This document shows, in pieces, positions 1 to 8,800 of a stretch of 14,758 nt of DNA (within the stretch, counting starts at the first letter, position 1; each line of letters begins with the position of its first letter). Source of the DNA: Saccoglossus kowalevskii (lineage: Eukaryota > Hemichordata > Enteropneusta > Harrimaniidae); NCBI RefSeq assembly GCF_000003605.2, contig NW_003126887.1:61372-76129 (forward strand). The letters are read 5' to 3'. A program made the translations under genes and the position numbers. The notes below the pieces were generated by a model. It saw only the letters and a list, made by a program, of their open reading frames with translations. It had not been told where the DNA came from and made no database searches.

Positions 1-326
1 CGTAAGTCATGAACTGGTTTAAATCTCTGAGAGGAGAGAGTAGCTCTATGTATATGGTAAGTCATGAACTGGTTTACATCTCAGAGGAGAGAGTAGCTCT
101 ATGTATATGGTAAGTCATGAACTGGTTTACATCTTTGAGAGGAGAGAGTTGCGCTATGTCTATGGTAAGTCATGAACTGGTTTATATCTCTGAGAGGAGG
201 GAGTAGCTCTATGTCTATGGTAAGTCATGAACTGGTTAACATCTTTGAGAGGAGAGAGTTGCGCTATGTCTATGGTAAGTCATGAACTGGTTTATATCTC
301 TGAGAGGAGAGAGTAGCTCTATGTCT
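1..326. repeat. 55-bp minisatellite, six tandem copies
   Basis: Six head-to-tail copies begin at positions 2, 57, 110, 165, 220 and 275. Copy length is 55 bp, except copy 2, which lacks 2 bp. Every copy opens with GTAAGTCATGAACTGG. There are two subtypes: one with TCTGAGAGG and TAGCTCT (copies 1, 2, 4, 6) and one with TTTGAGAGG and TTGCGCT (copies 3, 5). Copies 3-4 and 5-6 therefore form a 110-bp higher-order dimer. The array runs off the left edge, so its true copy number is unknown. It probably lies in an intron of the plus-strand gene whose exons follow. Because 55 is not a multiple of 3, it is unlikely to be coding. Confidence 0.95.
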
Positions 327-874
327 TGAAAAGCAATGTAATGTGTTCGTTTACAGGCAAGTGTTATAAATATGACCTATATATGTACATGCTGTGAACA
401 AGAAAATTGGGAATTCCCACAACTGAACTGAATTTACTACTATAAATAGATTTTCAATATCATTTGATGTATATGTTAACAATTATTATTGTATTATATA
501 TTAAATTCAATAGAATCAAATATTTCATAATATTTACACCCACAAAGAGAAAGAACTGTGTTCCAGTCATAATATATGTTGGCGACATTAACCTAAATTG
601 AGTTAAGATGTGATGTTTTGAATATTAGTAAATATGTACAATATACATGTAGGTCATTGTGAATGTTTTGTATATTTGTTTTATTGTATAATCCATTGAT
701 TTCATTCATTATCATCAGTATGTGTTCACTGAATGCTCTGACATATCAATAATACAACTCATAAATATTATATAATTTTAAATATGAATGATATGTTCCA
801 TATTTGTTTTCTTTTTTTCCATTGTAAAATGAGTAAGGGCCATTATCATCTTATCACGGTTGATTTGTTTGTAG
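327..874. other. AT-rich non-coding stretch, probable intron
   Basis: This stretch lies between the minisatellite and the acceptor of the first visible plus-strand exon. It is AT-rich with many stops in all frames. I see no motif except the polypyrimidine/TAG acceptor at its 3' end (TTGATTTGTTTGTAG, ending at 874). Confidence 0.5.
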
Positions 875-952
875 GATGCAGAGGACAGGCACAAACTTTT
901 AGTTGAAATTAATACACATAAGAAAAGAGCAGATAAAATGGAAACCAAATTG
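875..952 (+). CDS. Internal coiled-coil exon of an unrecognised CaaX protein
   Basis: This is a 78-nt exon (26 codons, phase 0 at both ends). It is preceded by a good acceptor (TTTGTTTGTAG) and followed by a consensus donor (TTG|GTAAGT). Only this frame is open: both others hit a stop within about 11 codons. The translation begins DAEDRHKLLVEINTHKK and ends KMETKL. It is highly charged, lacks Pro and Gly, and has leucine/isoleucine spacing compatible with an amphipathic helix or coiled coil. It joins in phase to the terminal exon at 1834-2001. The N-terminal part of the gene must lie left of the window. I do not recognise the family. The call rests on splice sites, reading frame and compatibility with the next exon. 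Confidence 0.55.
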
Positions 953-1833
953 GTAAGTTAAGTATATATATAATTGTTATAAGCATTGTTATATCTGGAA
1001 TGTCAGCAGTGTTCACCAATAATCCAAACATATAGTATCATAGTTTGATGTCCGCAAACTTGAAAAAACTGCAAAAACAAAAATGGATTATAAAATCAAT
1101 TTTAAAAATGGAAAAGAATTTCAAAAATGAAAATGAATTTTGAAAACGAAAATGGATTTTAAAAACGAAAAAAAAAATAATAAAATAAAATAAAAACAGA
1201 TGTCAGAAAAGAAAAAGGGATTATATTATGCCGTACTTGAGGGTTTTTCATCAGAATTCTGTATCAATATAACCTTGTAGGCGTTAGATGTATGGTGTTT
1301 CTCCTCAATCAATGCATTTGCTGAAATTTGCAAGAACATTTTTAAATCTTGTGATTTGTTGGCTTAGGAACATGCAAAGCATCAAAGAAACCAGTGAATT
1401 TCCATGGTTGACTTCTTGTTATTCCACAATTTTGATCTATGCCTATCACACTACTTTTTACATATCAATACACTGGGGTGAGCAATTACAAAAGTGTGTA
1501 TGCTGTTGCATGAAATAAAATAGTCCGAAAAATTACAAACCTGAAATTTGTAATAGTAATTCAGAAAGTAAACCCATGTTTATTCTATTTTGTTTTCTAA
1601 GAAAATATTTTTACTTTGTGCATATTAGTCACTTAATTAACATAATAATTAAGTAATTTTCATGTCTTTCACAGATATAAAATTCCTGCTGTTATATATA
1701 TCTAAAGTGTGTTGGTAGTATTATCAACTCGTACTGTGCCTCTAATAAACAAGGGAGCTCTTTATAAGCTTTCATTGATCTGAAGTTATATTTATAGCAA
1801 ATAACTGGTCTTTCTGTTTGTTAATTAAAACAG
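953..1833 (+). other. Intron of the CaaX-protein gene
   Basis: The intron is bounded by donor GTAAGT (953) and acceptor TTAATTAAAACAG (ending 1833). About 1055-1200 holds a degenerate A-rich repeat, with several variants of AAAATGGATTTTAAAAACG ending in a poly-A/TAAAA tract. The 76-codon ORF at 1288-1518 is Phe/Tyr/Cys-rich, lacks splice or family support, and is read as chance. Confidence 0.5.
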
Positions 1834-2001
1834 CGCAAGATATATGATATGGTACTTGAGGCCAAAAAAGAAGATGGTACTGGTACGCTGAATGCCAGTG
1901 AAGTGGAAGAAGTCTTGAAAAGTGGTTACAAAGAACAGTTTAAAGCAGCAGGACGAGTGATACAAACAGTAAATGAAAGCAAAGCATGTGTGATACAATA
2001 A
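1834..2001 (+). CDS. Terminal exon of unrecognised protein with C-terminal CaaX box CVIQ
   Basis: This exon has 56 codons including TAA, follows acceptor AAAACAG and is in phase 0 with the 875-952 exon. It begins RKIYDMVLEAKKEDG and ends with Cys-Val-Ile-Gln-stop. That is a CaaX box whose terminal Gln, by known enzyme preference, favours farnesylation, so membrane attachment is likely. A helix (RKIYDMVLEAKK) is followed by a loop, DGTGTLNASE, resembling a degenerate EF-hand loop (Gly, Leu and final Glu at the expected spacing, but position 1 is Lys). A second helix (VEEVLKSGY) comes next. The EF-hand reading is tentative, since two acidic ligands are missing. An AATAAA at 1997-2002 overlaps the stop codon. 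The prenylation signal is clear in the sequence; the gene family is not recognised. Confidence 0.68.
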   Translation, partial: RKIYDMVLEAKKEDGTGTLNASEVEEVLKSGYKEQFKAAGRVIQTVNESKACVIQ

Positions 2002-4978
2002 AAAATATAACCTTAACATATAATATTATTTTATCTGTATATATCGCATTATATTATGGTTTTTACATAAAGCTGGTATCCAGTCACAAAAGCACAGCTA
2101 TACACTCACTGATCAGCTACAAATATGTGCATTTCTTGTAAGTCAGTAGGATTTACAATATCATAAATGGACTTGATACCAACTATTCTGTTAGTGTAAC
2201 CATCAATCAGAATAAACATCTGCACTGTCATATTTAATTACCTTTTTCTTGATAATGTTTTTCTTATACATAAATTATCAATGACAATAATTTATTTTGT
2301 TGATGAACGTTGAAGCAATGCTATGGATCAAAGTGATATCCTAATTGATATTTGCATAATTCGAGTATATCTTCATAGTTATATTATGTAACATAATTTA
2401 TGATGACCAGATAACATAACAACAAAGTAAAATACATTTTTGTTTCAATCAATACATGGTCTTCATGAAATCTGGAGGTTGAAATCTGCAGATTTGTTAT
2501 GGCTACAACTATGGTATATATGTGATATGAATAAATGGATTTGATTGAATTACATAATGTACATGACAAGAGTGAACAGTTTTATAGAATTGTACTGAAT
2601 TAGGTACATCTCGATTTGGCACATTACAAGACAAGATGAGATGTTTGACAGCATTGTATTATCAAAGATTCAGATAATAAAAGGTGTTTACATATACCCT
2701 AAGATCTATTATTTATATTTTTTTTAATATAGTGATTGTTATTTTGATATTAATCAAATGTTTCTGTGTGTAATTGCAGTAATACCCATAGACACTTGTA
2801 CAAGTTAGTGTGTCGATGATTCTATTTCCCAGAGTTTTGTAAGTGTCTGACCACAGTATTAAATTTGAAAGGTTCATAAGCAATTGCTTTGTAAAACATT
2901 AAACTGCTGATAATTTGAATAAAGATACATTATAGACAATGTCCAGCATGTAGATACTGCTAAAGAAACAATCCAAGTCATTCACTGCCGAGTCAGCTAG
3001 CCACATACATGTATATGAAGCTCCATGCTACAACCTCCTAAATAACATATTAGAACAACCAACTCGGTTCTGTACACGTGTAATATTCTTAATATAGTGT
3101 TCATAGAAAATAGTAAAATGAAGAAGAGCATCATGAATATTTTCTATATAATTCTAAACTCCTCATCAACGAGTGGCTTAGCGACTTTAAAATCGCCCCC
3201 CATCAATCTTTCAGCACAAACTCTACAATTTATAACACGCATAATGCAAAGTACCTACGACAAAGTATGTCATAGTTTGCCTTTTTTTCTATTACATATC
3301 CATGACCATATCACCTTACATGTACGTGTTGAGCATTTCAGGGGATTGACTTTAGTAGTGAATGACTTGTTCATGGTATTATCGTGCTGTACATTGCCTT
3401 TAAGTATTTTACAATCCGCCATTTATTTTCTCATTAATAATTCAATACCTGAACAATTTAGTGTAATTATATCAGACATGATTTGCTTTATCAGATTGGA
3501 TAAATCTGAGCGTGTAAATTTACATTTTTTTATCGTTTTCATCATCGTAGATTTGCATTGTCACAAACTACACCCGATTAAACTCCACGACGGAGTGGAA
3601 AATGTAATATATATATATATTATATGAAGAAACATTTTGTGCGAATTCAAGCCAACGCTGATAAGCTTTAACTATTTCTTTCAGCTGTTTAGCTTTTGCT
3701 AAATTCAAAGAGATCGTGAAATTTTGACGACCACATGACCAATTTTAACATGTGCATTAGCAAAATAAAATTCACATCTATATGCGTAGAACGTGACATA
3801 TAGAGTATCGCATTAAACGAATAAATGAAAAAACGAATAAATAAAAGTTAACAAAACTTTTTTAATAAAAATGATAATGTAGGATCACGGATTTGATATC
3901 CTGTTTATCCCACATTAGTTTCACTGCTTCTAAAGGCCAAACAAACTAATTCAGTGATTTGTGGGCACGTATGTTCACAATCAGAAAATATTCATGTACA
4001 TAGATATCGTTAGTTTACGTTATTGTGATTACAAAATATTATTGCTATTGTTGGCCAAGACTGTGTAGCCTTAATCAAGGTGCAACATCTGAGTTGACGA
4101 GGAGTTCCTCCTCAACTATAAAAAAATGTTGGCCAACCACAGCACAGCTATTACGACCGAGCTATTGCGATTTCTGGTGGATGTGCGCTGGGGGAATTAA
4201 AAGGATCATCCAGAATCTTTCGAGTGTTTGTTGTTTCACCATCACAAATTGGTATAGATGATTTTGTAATTTACAGAGCACGATTACACGGACCATTTGT
4301 GAATCACAGATCATTTGTTTAATTACTCGGATCAACATACAAAAAGATGAAAAATTACAGATGAAAAACAATGCTCACACTGACATCCACAAAGTGCGAA
4401 AAAGAACATCGTATTGGATGTCCTTCTGCGTTTGTTTGATTGTGACCTTTACAGCCAAATTCTCAATGGTACAATAGTTTGCTTTTAAAAGATATGTAAT
4501 ATAGATACTATAAACATTTAGTTACCATATAATGATTAATAAGACGTACATCTACCGGAACACCCGGGTTAGACTAATTATCATAGCTGAACGTGATTGC
4601 TGGAATATATGTGGTCTAACTCTTACGCTTCTTAACTATGGCAACGTTTATAAACAAATAATATATATACATACAGAAAAGAGTATGTTTGACTATATCT
4701 TCCTTAACACACGTGAATATGTGATTAAAGTACATATGTATGCTGCCCTCTGCATCATAAATATCATAAACTGACATTTAAACCCACCTCAAAACATAAA
4801 CCTTTACTTACATACATACAACATATGTAAATATCATATCAACATATTAACTAAATTGCGCAGATTGTAGAAAAAATAATAGTACTCATTGTATTATTAA
4901 AGTATAACACTTTACAAAGTCTTGTTCAATGCATTATCAACACAACATGCAATTAAAGCTAACTGTTTGTACAAGTTA
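2002..4978. other. About 3 kb AT-rich region without a supportable gene
   Basis: This is intergenic or 3' flank between the plus-strand CaaX gene and the MITE. It contains TA microsatellite runs (about 3606-3625), a near-perfect 24-bp palindrome (4093-4116, GTTGACGAGGAG then TTCCTCCTCAAC, one mismatched pair) and a 176-codon plus-strand ORF (3097-3627). That ORF has no recognisable domain and a Phe/Ile/Leu/His-rich composition typical of chance frames in AT-rich DNA. I see no convincing exon with splice sites and family motifs on either strand. Confidence 0.4.
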
Positions 4979-5335
4979 CTGTAAAACATGTTGAAAAAGC
5001 GACATACTATTTTAGCAAAATGTGGTAAAATGACGTAATAACGAAATGTTGATTTAGCCAATCTCTTTGTTGGTTTCCTACTTTCACAATACTTGTCTGT
5101 CGCCTGCCAGAACAAATGGGCAGTTATAACCTCCATAAAAACAAAGAAAAATGTCAAGTGTAATAAGGAAGCGCTCCAGATTATTACGTTTTCTGTGTTG
5201 TTTATAAAGTGTGTGTGTGTGGAGAAAAAGACGTTGTTTAGCCGCCATTTTGAATTTATAATGAAGTCATTAGCGACATCTTAAATTAGCGAATTAGTTT
5301 TCTCTCTAAATTCGCGAAAAAGACATGTTTTACAG
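4979..5335. mobile_element. 357-bp non-autonomous DNA transposon (MITE) with 13-bp TIRs and TA target duplication
   Basis: The terminal inverted repeats match perfectly over 13 bp: CTGTAAAACATGT at 4979-4991 and ACATGTTTTACAG at 5323-5335. TA flanks both ends (4977-4978 and 5336-5337), as expected for Tc1/mariner-like TA target duplication. The inside has CGCGAA and ATTAGCGA motifs and no transposase reading frame, so it would need help from an autonomous relative. The TIR and TA flanks are seen directly; the superfamily is inferred from the TSD and is less certain. It lies about 350 bp beyond the stop codon of the minus-strand TGF-beta ligand gene, possibly within or next to its 3' UTR. Confidence 0.7.
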
Positions 5336-5337
5336 TA

Positions 5338-5671
5338 TAATGATCGCGGTCGTGTCACATTTTTTCTTCCGATAGATTTAAGTGCAACGAGAATAACATT
5401 TTTAAAATAAAATTAAGACATTATGTAAACTACAGAATATCAGGTCGACCTCTTATAAAACATCATGGCCAGCTATAATTTGTATATGACTTGTATACCA
5501 AAATTAAGCTCAACCTTATACATTTTAAAAATTAATATCAATGTGTGTTTGAGGTACTGATTGACAAATATTGGTGATAAACTACCATAGTAACCAATGT
5601 AATTCAAGTCACACAGAAATCGTGATGCTATGAAAAGTCCAGACATAGAAGTGTCTAACACTAAATATGAC
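5338..5671. other. 3' flank / probable 3' UTR of the TGF-beta ligand gene (minus strand)
   Basis: This stretch lies immediately downstream of the ligand stop codon on the minus strand. It is AT-rich and holds no coding signal. I could not find a canonical AATAAA on the minus strand between the stop codon and the MITE, so the cleavage site is unresolved. The minus-strand reading frame at 5473-5673 is in this UTR and is not a gene. Confidence 0.45.
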
Positions 5672-5705
5672 AATGCGGTTGATCTTTAAGATCTGCAACC
5701 GCATT
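5672..5705 (-). promoter_or_regulatory. Stem-loop spanning the stop codon of the TGF-beta ligand mRNA
   Basis: On the transcript strand, coding sequence AATGCGGTTG (5705-5696) is perfectly complementary to CAACCGCATT (5681-5672) just past the stop. Between them, ATC and GAT (5692-5690 and 5684-5682) add three pairs above a three-base bulge. A five-base loop, TTAAA, contains the TAA stop (5688-5686). The 5' arm encodes the invariant Cys-Gly-Cys end of the ligand. Complementarity is seen directly; a regulatory role is inference. Confidence 0.5.
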
Positions 5706-5808
5706 TTTGTACGATGAAATCATTCAATGAGGTAATCCCGTATGTACCATCTTGGCTCACATATAACACACGGAGAGGCTTTACTTTAGTCGGTCCACAG
5801 CAATAATT
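5686..5808 (-). CDS. TGF-beta ligand exon 6: C-terminal finger, CGC end and stop
   Basis: This exon has 123 nt including TAA. The acceptor is TTAATCTTTCAG. It encodes NYCCGPTKVKPLRVLYVS, then QDGTYGITSLNDFIVQ and KCGCRS-stop. Cys432-Cys433 is the CC pair, one of which usually makes the inter-chain disulfide. Cys465 and Cys467 complete the cystine knot. The CC-to-CGC spacing (31 residues from Cys433 to Cys465) fits the family. It contains no in-frame ATG, so ORF-based annotation would miss it. The last codons form one arm of a stem-loop with the start of the 3' UTR. Confidence 0.95.
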   Translation of the reverse strand, partial: NYCCGPTKVKPLRVLYVSQDGTYGITSLNDFIVQKCGCRS

Positions 5809-8800
5809 CTGAAAGATTAATGTATTGCATATTTGTGACGTGATCATTTGGCTAATATTGAATAATAAATTGCAAATGATTATATGAGTCTAGCTCAATT
5901 GACATGCTGTTAAATGATTGGGAGCAAAAGAAAACGTTGCACATTATTGGTCAAGATTTGATGTCGATGTATATGTAAATTATATATCTGTAATTGCTCA
6001 ATTAATATGCATTTGAAACAGTTAATATTTTCTCCCACCTTTTCTGGCGATGTCAATGAAGCCCGATGCCAAAAATATGATCTTGGTAGGTTACTTTTAT
6101 CAGAAGTGTAAACTGGTATACAACTGCCTGTGCAGAACGCGGTGTTAAATCCTCTAGGGGCAAGAATCCAATAATTCCATCCAAGATCTAAGTGAAATGA
6201 GAAATATAAGTGTACATTATTAATAGTAAATTGACTGCCCACAGAGCGTATTTCTGTGCACATGGTAAATTCTTTTCACTGCACAACAGTTCCCTCTTTT
6301 CATCACAAATTCACAAAATAGTCTTGTACATAGTCTACACTTTCCTTAAGAAGATTAAGACAATTTTTTGAGTAAGAGCTGAAATTGACTCAAATTGTGC
6401 CCGTTGGCTCCAAAATTAGAGTTCATATCCAGAAATATTGAAGGATGTAAAAAAAAATGCAGAACAATTTGGGCGAGAAAGGCTGGTGATAAAAAGGTTA
6501 AACCAAGTTTTGATTCTTTAGCATATCTATTGCCTGGGATAATAACATATGTTCGACATATAACAGATCAGTCACTATTTCACTACAAGCATGCATATAT
6601 ATATATAATAACTTAATTTGATACATGATGTCACTGATATAAAGCCGCCCACTAAAGTTCCATTGGCCAATCGCATTTTAATGACTTAAAGACATGAATA
6701 ATAACAAATATAATGTCATCACAAAGTTCTTCTAACACTGTTAGTTTATGAGTCGCAAAATGAATCACTGTAGCTGGACATAATTTGAAACGAATGTCCC
6801 CTTTCTAGTGACGAAACGTCAGAAAAATGACGAAACGTAACAAATTTGAGGATGCGCGTGGTACCAGTAGTACTTGTGACATAAACATCGGTATAACAAG
6901 ATGTGTTGCAAAAGTTATAGCAAGGGGGAGAGAACATCTTATCGAATTGCCGTTACTCGTTCGTAACTACAATAAAAACGGCAGTGCATAAGCCTTAAAT
7001 TCAGATTAGTAAACTAAATAAAAATATAAGGTTAAATGGTTTTAGGGATTTTAGGTATAACTACGAAGTTATCATCCAGTTGTTCAAAAGATGATATGGT
7101 AGAAGTCATCGCGTTGTCATCATACTAATTTACCTTCGAATGAAACATACAGTGGCGATGCACAACATGTGGCAGAACTCATACACCCATCTGAACTACT
7201 TCGTACGTGTCTTGACCTTTCTGAAATAGTCATCACTTCGAGGATCGGCTCAAAAGTCTCGTACATTTGCGCTAGGGGTTCTATTACACAAAAAAGGTAT
7301 TAGGTCGAGTAATAATGTTCAATCATTGAATAAATAAACAGGAAATTAAACGATTTTTTACTGGGGAAACTATCTATAAATATTGTTTTTAATCTAAGCG
7401 TTTAACTTAGTATCTAATCTAGTAAAATAATTGTGATTATTATAATAGTAAATATTTAAAACACAGTGCAATAAAGTATACTCACTATTACTAGATGTAT
7501 TATCACAGTTGGGAGAATCAAATTCTATGTTACTGACGTTGTAGTTTTCCTCATTTGGTATATTTTCGACATGAATTTCCAAGCCAAAGTTTTTATCCGG
7601 TGATGCGACCCATCTTTTTACTGCTGTAGTTATGGTGAATTCCAACCAACCTTCAAAATTAACAGAAACGGGTAAAGTCTCTAGCAATTTACGGTGCAAC
7701 CTATTGCTCTTATGGCGCAGTTTGTAGACTGTAACGCGAACTTCGGATTCATTGTCATGGAGTCCAACATTAACAGCATCATCGTCAATATATGTTGAAT
7801 GTGTCACGTTATTGCGAGTGTTTCCATCATAAAGTGATCTTCCCGGTGACTGGTGCATCTTTTTGTGAAGTTTTAGATTAGCCGATATAATAGAATCGTC
7901 TATTGGGTAAAACGACAAGTCGAAAAACAATCTCAATACGGACGAGGACGTGTTCTTCCAAGCTAATACATCGATACCAGCTGGTGGGTTGCCTGCATTT
8001 GAAATTAAATCAGAATAATAAACAGGACATGTATAAACGTTTTTGATTGTTTACTGTCGCCAAGGAAACATATTCACAACAAAAATATCACAACCTAGAA
8101 GCCACACGTGTTTTTGCCTTCTCACTGATTGCACTTACCATTCGCATTTCTCCGCCGCTATATTTCAATCACAAGACAACCGAATCAATGAATAGCGGGT
8201 CAATAAGATGCTCGCATAAATAAGCAAGGCATGTTATATAATAAGGTTATTACGAGAATACCTCAAAGTATGCACGAAGATAGTACAGCTGGAGTATCGA
8301 CCGATGCGCGGCGTACTGTCTGAGTACATACTTTGAGGTATTCTCGTAACAACCTTATATTATACATCTATACCTTCCAAAGATACACCATGGGAATGCC
8401 GAAATTCAAAATGTTTAGAACAGAATCAGCGAACTTCTTTGTGGTGAGTCCAGTCAACTTCCGGTGGCAGCCATGTATGTTTTTATTATTAAAGATCGCT
8501 TACGCGCGCAATCATTCCATAATTGGAATTCGCATTTCCTAATATGGTAAGATGAAAATACCCTATGAAATACCGCAAAATTACAGCACGCTGTAACTTA
8601 TGGCGTTACGGTGACAGCTGTATAATAATACATATTATACACGACGTCGGATGGGACTCATGCCAAACAAGACGGGGCGCATCGCGACGACAACCGTCAT
8701 ATGTCAGTCACAACATACATGTATTCCACTCACTCCAAACACATGCCGGATGTTTAACATGGCCTTCGTATTTCTAGCTATAGTAGTTAGAACATACTTA

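Noticed and set aside
1-326. CRISPR-like array
   Set aside because: Units are contiguous tandem copies without unique spacers, and the genome is an animal's.
1288-1518. 76-codon plus-strand ORF
   Set aside because: It lies in the intron between the two CaaX-protein exons and has no family or splice support.
3097-3627. 176-codon plus-strand ORF, one of the longest in the window
   Set aside because: No recognised domain, composition rich in Phe, Ile, Leu and His as expected for AT-rich chance frames, ends in a TA microsatellite-coded tail, no splice or polyadenylation context. A homolog search would decide.
4912-5284. Frames on both strands of 63-81 codons
   Set aside because: They lie largely inside the MITE, show no transposase motif and are shadows of the element.
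5910-6263. 117-codon minus-strand ORF as a whole
   Set aside because: Only 6187-6039 is exon; the start lies upstream of the acceptor and the tail lies beyond the donor.
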